DNA of 64,000 nt from Syntrophaceae bacterium UBA6109 (lineage in GTDB: Bacteria; Desulfobacterota; Syntrophia; Syntrophales; UBA6109), in contig DIWJ01000089.1 in NCBI GenBank assembly GCA_002428445.1, forward strand, positions 1 to 64,000, written 5' to 3'. The notes below the pieces were generated by a model. The model worked only from the letters and a program-made list of their open reading frames with translations. It was not told the DNA's origin and did not search any database. How positions within the stretch are numbered: position 1 is the stretch's first letter; every line of letters begins with the position of its first letter. Positions 49,212 through 57,683 of this stretch are shown here, in pieces. Made by a program: the position numbers and the translations under genes.

Positions 49212-50375
49212 TCAGATCAGCCGAAGATCCGCCTGCAGGGCGCCGGCCGCCTTGATGGTCTGCAGGATCGTGATGAGATCGCGCGGCGTCACGCCGATGG
49301 CGTTGAGCGCCTTGACAACATCCTGAATGGTGACCCCCCTGGGAACGACCATCAGCTGCTTCTGCTCTTCCCCGACCCCGACCGTCCTGTCCGTAGTCAC
49401 GACGGTCTGACCGCCGGGTGCGACAATGGTGCCGCTCTTGTCGGCCGTCACCGGCGCGCTGCCGGCCGGCGGCGCGGGCGCAAAGGGCAGCGGCTGGGAC
49501 ACCTTCTGCTCCTCCTTGATCTGGATGCTGAGATTCCCGTGGGCGATTGCCACGGTGGAGATGCGCACGTTTTCACCCATCACCACGGTGCCCGTTTTTT
49601 CGTTCATGACGACGACAGCCGTTGAATCGACCGGGATATCGAGGGTTTCGATCTGCGGGATCAGGTCGATCATCGTGCCTGCAAAGGCGGACTTGAGCTT
49701 CAGGGCCACGGTCCGGGAATCGACCTGCCTGGCATCCACATGGGGATTGTTCTGTGCGACGATTTCCGTCAGCCGTTTGGCGGTCGTGAAATCCGGGGCA
49801 TGGAGGTTCAGGGTGAATGTTCTGGTCCTGTCCAGTTCAAGTTTCACTTCGCGCTCGACGGACGCCCCGTTGGCAATGAATCCCACACTCGTGTGATTCT
49901 TCGTCACGCTTCCCCCGGCGCCGCCGGCGGAAAAACCTCCGAGCGTCAGCGGCCCCTGGGCGACGGCGTAGATCTCCCCGTCCGCTCCGCGAAGCGGCGT
50001 CATCAGCAGGGTCCCTCCCTGGAGACTCTTCGCATCGCCGATGGAAGAAACGCTCACGTCGATCCTGGTTCCGATCCTGGAAAATGGAGGAAGACTCGCG
50101 GTAACCATCGCCGCCGCGACATTGTCAGCCTTGAGAATCTTGTCTTTCGTCGAAAGTCCCTGGCGGCTCAACAGATTCGCCAGTGTCTCCTTGGTGAAAC
50201 CGTTCTTGACGTCGTCTCCCGTCCCCGCCAGTCCGACGACGAGTCCGTATCCGATCAGCTGGTTGTCGCGAACGCCGCCGATTTCCGCAATGTCCTTGAC
50301 CCTCGCCGCCTCGGCGCCCGTGCCGATCAGGAATGCGGCCAGCAGGAAGATGGAAAGTCCGATTTTGATCTTCAT
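49212..50375 (-). CDS. flgI: Flagellar P-ring protein FlgI
   Basis: The 387-residue protein forms the periplasmic P-ring around the rod. It has a signal peptide (MKIKIGLSIFLLAAFLIG, cleavage near GAEA-A), then RVKDIAEIGGVRDNQLIGYG and GLVVGLAGTGDDVKNG, and the conserved SLQGGTLLMTPL and GDAKSL. ATG 50375 fits the signal peptide and a GGTGA site better than the longer frame. It is 13 bp upstream of flgJ. Confidence 0.96.
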   Translation of the reverse strand: MKIKIGLSIFLLAAFLIGTGAEAARVKDIAEIGGVRDNQLIGYGLVVGLAGTGDDVKNGFTKETLANLLSRQGLSTKDKILKADNVAAAMVTASLPPFSRIGTRIDVSVSSIGDAKSLQGGTLLMTPLRGADGEIYAVAQGPLTLGGFSAGGAGGSVTKNHTSVGFIANGASVEREVKLELDRTRTFTLNLHAPDFTTAKRLTEIVAQNNPHVDARQVDSRTVALKLKSAFAGTMIDLIPQIETLDIPVDSTAVVVMNEKTGTVVMGENVRISTVAIAHGNLSIQIKEEQKVSQPLPFAPAPPAGSAPVTADKSGTIVAPGGQTVVTTDRTVGVGEEQKQLMVVPRGVTIQDVVKALNAIGVTPRDLITILQTIKAAGALQADLRLI

Positions 50376-50422
50376 GATTTCACCGTTTCCAGCCGCATTT
50401 GATCCATAACTCACTTTTCCCA

Positions 50423-50543
50423 GGACTGTTCAAAAATGCCTGGCTGCAAGGCTCCGAAATCCTGAGGAGTGAGGCGTACTGTATGTACGCCGCAGCGACC
50501 GAGGGATGAGGAAACGCCGCAGACGGGCGTTTTTCAACAGTCC
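50423..50543. repeat. 121-bp MITE-like interspersed repeat between flgH and flgI
   Basis: Terminal inverted repeats GGACTGTTCAAAAATGCC and, at the other end, GGGCGTTTTTCAACAGTCC, with an internal hairpin GGCGTAC-TGTAT-GTACGCC. The ends and length resemble a non-coding repeat I recall from many deltaproteobacterial genomes (not checked here). It contains no coding frame. Confidence 0.8.
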
Positions 50544-50545
50544 GG

Positions 50546-51232
50546 CTAGAATGGCCATACCCAGTCCACCACCCTCGTCAGCCAGCCGGGCCGCATCTTG
50601 TCGTTGATCACCCCTTCGCCCGTGTAGATGATCCTGGCGTCGGCGATGTAGCGCGAGGTGATCGTGTTTTCAGTCGTGATGTCCTCGGGCCGGATAACCC
50701 CCGTGATAACGAGGTACTGGTCTTCGGCGTTGACCGTCAGCTGCCGCTTCCCTTCAATGAGAAGGTTCCCGTTGTCCGTGACATTCACGACGCGGGCGGA
50801 CAGGCGCGCATCGAGCTTTCCGCCTCGTTTCGTGTCGCCGGTTCCCTTGAGCGAGTTGGTCGAGGATCCCCCGACACTGATCTTGCCCCCCATATTGGCG
50901 TTGCGGTTCAGTATGGACTGATCCAGTCCCAGCAGGGCGGATATGCCCGTTGTCGTCGAGGTGTCCCGGCCCGTATTCGTGCTCGCGGTATTTCCGCCTT
51001 CCGCATCCTCTTCGATGATGATCGTCACGATGTCGTTGACGTACCGTGCCTTCGTATCGGCGAAGAGGGAATTCTTCGCATTTTCACCCGGCCAGATCGA
51101 ACCGGCCTGAGGCTGCGGCCGCACGACCCGGGGCGTCGGTGCGAGCGGCTTCACCTTGAGCATCTCCGCCTGAGGGGCGCAGCCGATTATCAAGACGGCA
51201 CAAAAGGCTCCCAGGAATCCCGTTCTTCTCAT
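50546..51232 (-). CDS. flgH: Flagellar L-ring lipoprotein FlgH
   Basis: FlgH forms the outer-membrane ring. The 228 residues have a signal peptide ending in VLIIGCAP (lipobox Cys), [35 protein letters not shown] and [20 protein letters not shown], all family hallmarks. Its presence shows that the cell has an outer membrane. The stop is 2 bp from the MITE-like repeat. Confidence 0.96.
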   Translation of the reverse strand: MRRTGFLGAFCAVLIIGCAPQAEMLKVKPLAPTPRVVRPQPQAGSIWPGENAKNSLFADTKARYVNDIVTIIIEEDAEGGNTASTNTGRDTSTTTGISALLGLDQSILNRNANMGGKISVGGSSTNSLKGTGDTKRGGKLDARLSARVVNVTDNGNLLIEGKRQLTVNAEDQYLVITGVIRPEDITTENTITSRYIADARIIYTGEGVINDKMRPGWLTRVVDWVWPF

Positions 51233-51243
51233 GTCCTCCCCCC

Positions 51244-51966
51244 TCAGAACTCCACCCGTACGACGGATGCGCTTTCCACACGGGCATAGACGACTTTTTT
51301 CGAAGAGATGTTCTGTACGCGGATCATCTGACCGTTTGCCCCGTCTTCTTCGGTCAAGCCGACCGTGTTGACATTCATGGACTTGTTTTCAAGCACGATC
51401 CGTACCAGCCTCCCCTTCTTCACGGTGGGAATCTCTCTCACCATGGAACGCCGGATCTCCATGTTCTGCCAGAGGTCCGCGCAGAGCTTCTTCCCGACGA
51501 CATCCGCGGGATCCGTGAAGACCTGATAGGGCGTGCCCCGCATCCACTTCTTTCCGATTCCAACGTCTTCCGGGGAAAGAATTTCGTCGCGGCTTAAGGT
51601 ACGCCTGGCTACGACGATATCCATCAGAACCTCGATCTTCGCCGTGACGTGCTTCTGCCGCACCGGGAGGCCGTTCACGAAGAATTTCACCGCGTACGTG
51701 CTGTCGCCGAGAAAGCGGTCATCGGTGCGGCCCGAAATCGAATAGGAAAATTTTTCCGCCGGCAGCAGGACGTCGTCGAGCCTTCCCATGATCTCGAACC
51801 GCGCGCAGCCGGGCGCCCACGGCATATGGGCGTCGAGATACTCGCCGACCATGGCCCGGAGCCGCTCTGCATCCACCCGATAAGAAGCGGACGGCGCAGC
51901 AGAGGCAGCCGCCGCGGTCAGAACCATCGCCAGTGCGATGCACCAAAGGAGTCTTCCTCGCCTCAT
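51244..51966 (-). CDS. flgA: P-ring assembly chaperone FlgA
   Basis: A 240-residue periplasmic protein with a signal peptide ([19 protein letters not shown]), a variable N-terminal part, and the SAF/FlgA C-terminal domain ([46 protein letters not shown]). It assists FlgI polymerisation. It sits between flgG and flgH, 6 bp after flgG. Confidence 0.93.
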   Translation of the reverse strand: MRRGRLLWCIALAMVLTAAAASAAPSASYRVDAERLRAMVGEYLDAHMPWAPGCARFEIMGRLDDVLLPAEKFSYSISGRTDDRFLGDSTYAVKFFVNGLPVRQKHVTAKIEVLMDIVVARRTLSRDEILSPEDVGIGKKWMRGTPYQVFTDPADVVGKKLCADLWQNMEIRRSMVREIPTVKKGRLVRIVLENKSMNVNTVGLTEEDGANGQMIRVQNISSKKVVYARVESASVVRVEF

Positions 51967-51972
51967 CTCGAT

Positions 51973-52755
51973 TTACCTCTTCAGGTTATTGATCATCTGC
52001 AGCATGGCGTCTGCCGACTGAATCGCCTTGGAGTTGATCTCGTAGGCGCGCTGCCCGACGATCATCTTCACCATTTCCTCGATGACGCTGACGTTGGACA
52101 TCTCCAGGTAGCGCTGTGTAATCGTACCCATCCCATCCACGCTGGGATTCGCCAGGACCGGGTCACCGGAGGCCTGCGTCTTGTCGTAGAGATTCCGCCC
52201 CAGGCTGGTGAGACCCGCCGGATTCATGAACTTCGCGAGCTCGATGCGGCCCGTCGCCAGTGAATTGCCGGCATTGTCCGTGGCCGACCAGGTCCCGCCG
52301 CTGTCGATCGTGAAGACCGTGGCGTTCGCGGGAACCGTGATATTCGGAACCAGTTTCAGACCTTCGGAATTGCAGACCGCCCCGTCCTTGTTGACCTTCA
52401 GGCTTCCGGCCCGCGAATAGAGCGTTTTCCCGTTGTCGTCGAACTGGAAAAAGCCGTCTCCCTCGATCGCCCAATCGAAGGTGTTGCCCGTCTGCTGGTA
52501 ATCCCCCTGGGTGAAGATCTTCTGTGTCGCGACGGGCTTGACGCCCATGCCGATCTCGATCCCGGCCGGCAGCTGGTTTCCCCCCGACGTCTCCGCGCCG
52601 GATTTCGAGGTGATCTGGTACATGAGATCCTGAAAATCCGCCCGCGACTTCTTGAAGCCCGGGGTGTTGACATTGGCGAGGTTGTTCGCAACGACATCCT
52701 GGTCCAGCTGCTGGGCAACCATGCCGGTTGCCGCCGTGTACAGTGATCGAATCAT
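51973..52755 (-). CDS. flgG: Distal rod protein FlgG
   Basis: The 260 residues are the standard length. MIRSLYTAATGMVAQQLDQD is followed by NNLANVNTPGFKKSRADFQD, the rod signature; WAIEGDGFFQF and the C-terminal EEMVKMIVGQRAYEINSKAI are conserved. It is exported by the flagellar type III apparatus. Confidence 0.97.
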   Translation of the reverse strand: MIRSLYTAATGMVAQQLDQDVVANNLANVNTPGFKKSRADFQDLMYQITSKSGAETSGGNQLPAGIEIGMGVKPVATQKIFTQGDYQQTGNTFDWAIEGDGFFQFDDNGKTLYSRAGSLKVNKDGAVCNSEGLKLVPNITVPANATVFTIDSGGTWSATDNAGNSLATGRIELAKFMNPAGLTSLGRNLYDKTQASGDPVLANPSVDGMGTITQRYLEMSNVSVIEEMVKMIVGQRAYEINSKAIQSADAMLQMINNLKR

Positions 52756-52770
52756 TTCCTTCCTCCTCTT

Positions 52771-53463
52771 TTATACGAGCTTTCCGACCCTGTTCGTAGA
52801 AAGGCGGTCCAGGTCCGAAAGGTTCTGGATGAGTTTTGTGTACGTCTCGAACACTCTCTGAACTTCGATCATGGCCACCATCTGTTCCACGACGCTGGTA
52901 TTGGAGCGTTCGAGGTGGCCCGGTGCGATTCGGACATCTTCCGCCTTCCTAGGCAAAGCTCCTCCCGCGTCGACAAAGAGTCCGTCACCCCGTTTTTTCA
53001 GGTCCGCGATCCTGGCGAAGCGCACGACCTTGAGCTTATCCCCGGCAGCTCCGTCCACGACGACAGCGCCGCTGCCGTCGATCCGGACATCCGTACCGCG
53101 GGCGGTAATCCGTCCGCCTTCTCCCAGCACAGGCATCCCCTGATCCGTCACCAGTTCCTGCCTTGCGTTGAGCAGGAAGTTGCCTCTGCGCGTGTAGGCA
53201 ACGCCGTCCTTCGTCCGGACGGCAAAAAACCCGTCCCCCTGAAGGGCAACGTCCAGCGCGTTGCCAGTGTGCTCAAGCGAGCCCTGGGAGAAATCGATAT
53301 TCTGCAGGACATCGACGAAACGCGACGGCTCGGCAGCCCGGATATGAAGATGCTGGGCCTTGAATCCCGGTGTCGCCGCATTGGCCACGTTATGGGCGAT
53401 GGAATCCAGCTGATTGATCTTTTCTTTGCTGAGATTTGCCAGATCCTGAATCGTGTAATTCAT
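52771..53463 (-). CDS. flgF: Proximal rod protein FlgF
   Basis: The 230-residue rod protein has QLDSIAHNVANAATPGFKAQ, ALQGDGFFAVRTKDGVAYTR and a C-terminal VEQMVAMIEVQRVFETYTKL. FlgF and FlgG are paralogues; order and length make this FlgF. ATG 53463 is chosen over the longer frame since GGAGG lies upstream. It heads the flgF-flgG-flgA-flgH-flgI-flgJ group behind a sigma54 promoter. Confidence 0.93.
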   Translation of the reverse strand: MNYTIQDLANLSKEKINQLDSIAHNVANAATPGFKAQHLHIRAAEPSRFVDVLQNIDFSQGSLEHTGNALDVALQGDGFFAVRTKDGVAYTRRGNFLLNARQELVTDQGMPVLGEGGRITARGTDVRIDGSGAVVVDGAAGDKLKVVRFARIADLKKRGDGLFVDAGGALPRKAEDVRIAPGHLERSNTSVVEQMVAMIEVQRVFETYTKLIQNLSDLDRLSTNRVGKLV

Positions 53464-53497
53464 GAAACGTCTGCCTCCCGGCTTTTGCGAACAGATT

Positions 53498-53513
53498 TGC
53501 AACAGGCATGCCA
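53498..53513 (-). promoter_or_regulatory. Sigma54 (RpoN) promoter of the flgF operon
   Basis: Minus strand TGGCATGCCTGTTGCA has the -24 GG and -12 GC exactly 10 nt apart. The -12 element is about 35 nt before the flgF ATG. Confidence 0.8.
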
Positions 53514-53687
53514 CCGGGAAGGGCCTTCTCTTCTCAGCCCGCCTGTTTTGGCATTACGAATGGATCTTATGGATATTGCTAATGTTTATTTTTGATGATC
53601 CCGGTGCAAAAAGAGCCCTGACATCTTCCCGCCGATGGCCCGGACCTTCGCGGAAGTTGGTGCGGCATTTTTTTCCGGGTCGTCTTC

Positions 53688-54032
53688 TCAGGCGCCCTTC
53701 TGTTCTCTCCAGGCGGCGTTGAGCGAATATACAAAGGCGAGAATTTCGGCGACGGCCCGGTACAGTTCCACCGGAATCTGCTCGTCCAGATCGAGCTTCG
53801 CCAGGATCTGCGCCAGGGCGGGATCGGTCGTGATGGGAATGCCGTGCCTGCGGGCTGCCTCCAGAATCTTCTCGGCGACGATGCCCCGTCCTTTGGCCGT
53901 GAGGATCGGCGCCTCGTCCTTCGAACCGTCATATTTCAGGGCGGCGGCAAGCAGCGGCGCCGCGCCGTGTTTCCGACCCGTTTTCTTCTTCCCGGCATCC
54001 TTCGTCGTCACGGCGATCGCCCCCTTCGTCAC
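53688..54032 (-). CDS. Stand-alone FlhB C-terminal-like protein (FlhX type)
   Basis: A 114-residue protein like the cytoplasmic domain of FlhB/YscU: AALKYDGSKDEAPILTAKGR, GIVAEKILEAARRHGIPI and PVELYRAVAEILAFVY. The NPTH autocleavage site is lacking and the chain starts after it. In other bacteria such proteins can substitute for the cleaved FlhB fragment in substrate switching. It overlaps fliK by 4 bp, consistent with a joint role in hook-length control. Confidence 0.85.
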   Translation of the reverse strand: MTKGAIAVTTKDAGKKKTGRKHGAAPLLAAALKYDGSKDEAPILTAKGRGIVAEKILEAARRHGIPITTDPALAQILAKLDLDEQIPVELYRAVAEILAFVYSLNAAWREQKGA

Positions 54033-55189
54033 GCGAATAGATTGACGGAATCCGTGCAGTAAAGGGACAGGGATCCCATAAATTCCCTGCGGTCTTCCAT
54101 CAGATCAGGTTTGGCGGTACAGTCGAGGAGCCTCACATCATATCCCGCGTCCGCCAGCCCCTGCTCGAGATCGCCGATCCGCGCGGCGACAAATTCCCGG
54201 ACGGCTTCTTCAACACACTTGATCCGGCATTCGAGCCCCTTTCCCGCAAGCTTCACATCGATCATCATCTCTCCCACGGCGTCGAGGTTCAGCATGAACA
54301 CGAGGCGGCTTTGCCCCTCTCCAGTCCTGTTCCTCTCGGCATCGCGATCGACCTGGATGTAGATGTCCTGAATGCGGATCCCGTCCGCCGACTGAAAGGG
54401 AATTTGCAGAAAATACGTTGCGTCGGATTGACCGGCGGCGTTCATCACCTGCTGGGTCTCGATGGACTTTACGGACGCATCCAGCAAAGAGAGCACCCTC
54501 GCGAGCGGATCCGCAGTCGACCGGTCGGCCGTTTCAACCGCGATTTGCGATTGCAATTGTTCCGCGAGCTTGAGCAGCAGGCCCTTCAGGCTCTCTCCCG
54601 TCTTCCGAGCCGCACCCGTCTTCGCGTCCTTATCGCCGCCCGGCAGGCTCTTCAGGAGCCCCGATTCCAGCAGCAGCCCCAGCTGACCGGGATAGTTCTT
54701 GACGAAGAGCGGGTTTTTCAGGGTTCCCCGCGTGACCACGAGTCTGTCGATGATCCGGAGGATCTCTCCGATCAGCTTCTTTGTCGATGCCTGGCTCAGG
54801 AGGGGCAGGGCCTCGGTGCGCAACGTCTCCGGCAGAAATCCGAACAGTTGCGCCAGGGATTGCGGCTGGGACCGCTGCAGACGGAGATAGCCGCCGACCT
54901 TCTCCACATCGGATATCTCCGCGCTCAGGACCTGCAGAAGGATTTTCGGTTCGACCTCTTCCACACGAACGACCAGGCGGTCGCCGGCGCGGAGCACGGC
55001 TGAGGATTCCGCCGCCACGGTGCCGCCCTTGATCGCGAGCAGCACGCGGCGGGAGTCGAGAATATCGGTGACGAAGGCTTCCAATGTATCGCCGACAAGG
55101 AGGCCGGCGGAGGAAGGCGACAGAGCGCTGACCGGAGAGGGATTCTGGACCGGCTGCGGGACAATGCCGGTGACGTTCTGAACGGACAT
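54029..55189 (-). CDS. fliK: Flagellar hook-length control protein FliK
   Basis: A 386-residue secreted ruler/switch protein. The N-terminal two thirds are variable, with a long middle of helices and Gln/Pro-poor sequence. The C-terminal Flg_hook domain (about 255-370) has FLQIPFQSADGIRIQDIYI, SRLVFMLNLDAVGEMMIDVK, then LECRIKC. Context (before the FlhB-like gene) supports FliK although overall conservation is low. Confidence 0.83.
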   Translation of the reverse strand: MSVQNVTGIVPQPVQNPSPVSALSPSSAGLLVGDTLEAFVTDILDSRRVLLAIKGGTVAAESSAVLRAGDRLVVRVEEVEPKILLQVLSAEISDVEKVGGYLRLQRSQPQSLAQLFGFLPETLRTEALPLLSQASTKKLIGEILRIIDRLVVTRGTLKNPLFVKNYPGQLGLLLESGLLKSLPGGDKDAKTGAARKTGESLKGLLLKLAEQLQSQIAVETADRSTADPLARVLSLLDASVKSIETQQVMNAAGQSDATYFLQIPFQSADGIRIQDIYIQVDRDAERNRTGEGQSRLVFMLNLDAVGEMMIDVKLAGKGLECRIKCVEEAVREFVAARIGDLEQGLADAGYDVRLLDCTAKPDLMEDRREFMGSLSLYCTDSVNLFA

Positions 55190-55342
55190 CAGCTTTTCTC
55201 ATCTTCGACGGGTTCGCGAGACGTCCGCATGCCCTTTTGCGTCTCCCCCTCCCCCGGTGAGCTCGGGACGGGCCGGGTTCCCGTTATGGTGAGCTTCCCG
55301 AACCGTGCGGGCCGCGGCGCTGCAATCCCGGCCGCCGGACTC

Positions 55343-55849
55343 TCAGGATCTCATGCTTTTCTGATTCTGTGCCAGGCTGTCTCCCCTGGCGCGTTCCAGA
55401 TCCAGGATCAGGCTGATCTCCCCTTCCGGTATCCCCGACTGCCGGGCGATATCGCTTCCGCTCATCCCTTTTCTATACAGGGCAATCACCTCCCCGTAGC
55501 GGTCTGAAGCGTTTGCCGCGGTTTCGCCGTCCGCCTTTGCAGGAGGGCCTCCGGCGGCCGGGACGAATGCTCCCGTCTGCAGGAGTTCCTTCATTTTTCT
55601 TTCCTTTTCCTCGAGTTGGAAGAAGAGTCCCTTCAACGACCTGCGGCTCTCTTCAACGCTCTCCAGAAAACGGGCCGCCGCCTGCTGAGACTCGTCGAGC
55701 ATGTCCCGCAATTGCTTCAGATTCTGCTCGACGGCGCCGGCGCCGTGTTCCTTCATCCCGGCTGTCGTTCGACGCAACAGGACGATGATGGCCGCGCACA
55801 GCACGATATCGGCAACAATCTGAATTCCTGACAATATCTGGATGTCCAT
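55343..55849 (-). CDS. DUF2802 flagellar-operon membrane protein
   Basis: A 168-residue protein with one N-terminal membrane helix (GIQIVADIVLCAAIIVLLRR), a coiled coil (about 45-90, KQLRDMLDESQQAAARFLES) and a C-terminal DUF2802 helix-turn-helix-like motif (GEVIALYRKGMSGSDIARQS). DUF2802 genes recur in flagellar clusters, with unknown function. The start was set at ATG 55849 just before the membrane helix. Confidence 0.8.
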   Translation of the reverse strand: MDIQILSGIQIVADIVLCAAIIVLLRRTTAGMKEHGAGAVEQNLKQLRDMLDESQQAAARFLESVEESRRSLKGLFFQLEEKERKMKELLQTGAFVPAAGGPPAKADGETAANASDRYGEVIALYRKGMSGSDIARQSGIPEGEISLILDLERARGDSLAQNQKSMRS

Positions 55850-55850
55850 C

Positions 55851-56165
55851 TCAAACCCGAATGTTGATGTGACGGCCTTCTTCGTCCTCTTCTGTCGCGG
55901 CAGCGGGCTGGTCGGTCTTCGGCTTCCCCTCGGAATCCTCTTCCCGGGCATCGCGGCGACCCTCCCGTTCTTGACGCTCGCGGATGGCCGCCCTCTCCAC
56001 TTCTTCAGAATCCTTGACCTTTTCCTTCAGCAGCTTCTTTTCTTCCTGCAAGTGCAGTTCGAAATACCGCTGCTGCCTGTCGGGGTGCTGCTGCAGGGTT
56101 TGCTGCACCTTCTCCGAGGTATGGGACTGGAGCAGGACCTGCTGCATGTCTACCGCCCGTACCAT
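55851..56165 (-). CDS. Small charged flagellar-operon protein, function unknown
   Basis: A 104-residue, highly charged, probably coiled-coil protein (VQQTLQQHPDRQQRYFELHL, then EEKKLLKEKVKDSEEVERA), with an acidic low-complexity tail ending HINIRV. GGAGGTG precedes the start. First gene of a sigma28-controlled group with the DUF2802 protein, fliK and the FlhB-like gene; the next gene starts 1 bp after its stop. Confidence 0.75.
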   Translation of the reverse strand: MVRAVDMQQVLLQSHTSEKVQQTLQQHPDRQQRYFELHLQEEKKLLKEKVKDSEEVERAAIRERQEREGRRDAREEDSEGKPKTDQPAAATEEDEEGRHINIRV

Positions 56166-56231
56166 GGTCTTTCACCTCCCTCTCAAAAAGAAGGATGGGG
56201 ACTGCGAGGAGAACACTCCTTCCCTTGGTTT

Positions 56232-56259
56232 GTATCGTCAGACCAGCGGTAAATCTTTA
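56232..56259 (-). promoter_or_regulatory. Probable sigma28 promoter of the fliK group
   Basis: Minus strand: TAAAGATT (56252-56259), a 12-nt spacer, GACGATAC (56232-56239). It differs from the best consensus at two positions but keeps the 12-nt spacing seen in the other five. Confidence 0.65.
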
Positions 56260-56289
56260 ATAGAACAGGAAAACTGTCCAATCACCCCG

Positions 56290-57051
56290 TCAATCCCTGC
56301 CGGAGGTTCCGCAGCCGGCGCAGGGTATCCGCAACGAGATCCTGTCGAATCCGTCCTGGGTGGAGAGGTCGATCCGGGCGCCGCAGCTTTTCATGATCAC
56401 CAGCGCCTGAAACAACCGCTTCTCCGAACCGAGCCCCGCTCCGGTCTCCGACAAATTTTCGAGACCATCGAGAAGCATGCGAATCTTCTGCTCGGACAGG
56501 ACGCCGCCGCTGTGTTCGGCGGACAGAAGCACGCACCCGTCATCATATTCCGTCGAAATGGAGAATTCCTTGACCGGTTTTCCCCTCAGGGAATCCATCA
56601 CGTAACGAAGAAGGGCCGTCAGGAAAAGCGAGAAATCGGATACCTGGCCGTTTATCTCGGGCAGCTCGCTCTTCAATTGGATTCGTTTGGTCACCTCGTG
56701 CTTGAAATCAAGATAGAAATCCGCAAACGCAATTTCCGACTCGATGAGGCGCGACAGATGGAACAGGCGATCCGATTCCTGCGCAATGGCGTCGATGTCC
56801 CGGACTGCTTTTTGACAGCCCTCCGCAAGATCCTCCGCAGCGGAAGGGGGCTGCGCCTGCACGCGGCGAACGTGGTCGGCCATCCGCTTCTGAAGCAGCC
56901 TTGTCCGGCCCATGATGCCGTTGAGCGGATTGGCGAGATTGTGGAGAATGCCGGGAATCAGCTCCTCCGCGATCGTCGCCGTGAAATCCGTTTTCAGTTC
57001 TTCGCGAATCGCTTCGATATCTTTCACCTGTTCCCAGCCTCCGGCGGTCAT
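56290..57051 (-). CDS. Histidine-kinase-like protein of the flagellar operon
   Basis: A 253-residue soluble protein with an H-box-like motif (GILHNLANPLNGIMG, near residue 35), a dimerisation-helix-like stretch, and a degenerate HATPase region (VLLSAEHSGGVLSEQ; GAGLGSEKRLFQALVIMKSC; DLSTQDGF). The N-box is not convincing, so ATP binding is doubtful. No sensor domain or membrane segment is present. It may act as a phosphotransfer or checkpoint protein feeding the flagellar sigma54 activator. Confidence 0.7.
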   Translation of the reverse strand: MTAGGWEQVKDIEAIREELKTDFTATIAEELIPGILHNLANPLNGIMGRTRLLQKRMADHVRRVQAQPPSAAEDLAEGCQKAVRDIDAIAQESDRLFHLSRLIESEIAFADFYLDFKHEVTKRIQLKSELPEINGQVSDFSLFLTALLRYVMDSLRGKPVKEFSISTEYDDGCVLLSAEHSGGVLSEQKIRMLLDGLENLSETGAGLGSEKRLFQALVIMKSCGARIDLSTQDGFDRISLRIPCAGCGTSGRD

Positions 57052-57101
57052 GATCTGTCAGTCGCTGAAATGGATCGTTTTGCAGGCTGTTCAAAAGCTT
57101 G

Positions 57102-57674
57102 TCACAGTACAACAAATTTCGTAAAATATACATCCCGGATCTCGGGAGTGCCGGGCCTTTTCATCAGCAGCTCCCGGATCTCTTTTTTCACGGCGTTCCT
57201 CCCCTCGGATGTCATCAGGCTCTCGACCGGCCGGCTGCGCAGCGTTTCGTAGATGATGCGGCGACACTCCATGTCGCGGTCGAGGAGCGATGCCTGCTGC
57301 CCGTCCGTATCCAGGGCAAGGCCGCACAGGACGATGCGGGAGGTGCCCTTCTCGTCCGTCATATCGACAACGAATCCCTCCATCTCCGTTGCGCGGATCG
57401 GCACAGCCGATACCGGGACGCTTGCCCCCGTTTCCCCCGCGGCCTCAGGCATCGACGCCGTTTCAACGGCGGCCGTCGGAACGGAGAGATTCGTCCACAG
57501 GACGTATCCCCCGGCTGAAAAGATAAGGGCCGTGAAGAAACCGGCGACCAGGAGTTTGCCTGTTTGGCATGTTCCGCCGCCCTGAATCGCTTCCTCTTCC
57601 GGCGGTGTTCCCTCTTCCGAAAGGGAAGGCGGCACGTCGATATCCAGAATGTCTACGGCAACTTTTTCGGGCAT
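57102..57674 (-). CDS. FliL-like basal-body-associated protein
   Basis: A 190-residue inner-membrane protein with an acidic cytoplasmic N-terminus, one membrane helix (LLVAGFFTALIFSAGGYVLW) and a periplasmic domain whose end EIRDVYFTKFVVL is typical of FliL. ATG 57674 with AAGGA upstream is preferred to TTG 57680. FliL supports stator function at high torque. The middle is divergent. Confidence 0.78.
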   Translation of the reverse strand: MPEKVAVDILDIDVPPSLSEEGTPPEEEAIQGGGTCQTGKLLVAGFFTALIFSAGGYVLWTNLSVPTAAVETASMPEAAGETGASVPVSAVPIRATEMEGFVVDMTDEKGTSRIVLCGLALDTDGQQASLLDRDMECRRIIYETLRSRPVESLMTSEGRNAVKKEIRELLMKRPGTPEIRDVYFTKFVVL

Positions 57675-57683
57675 ATTCAATCC

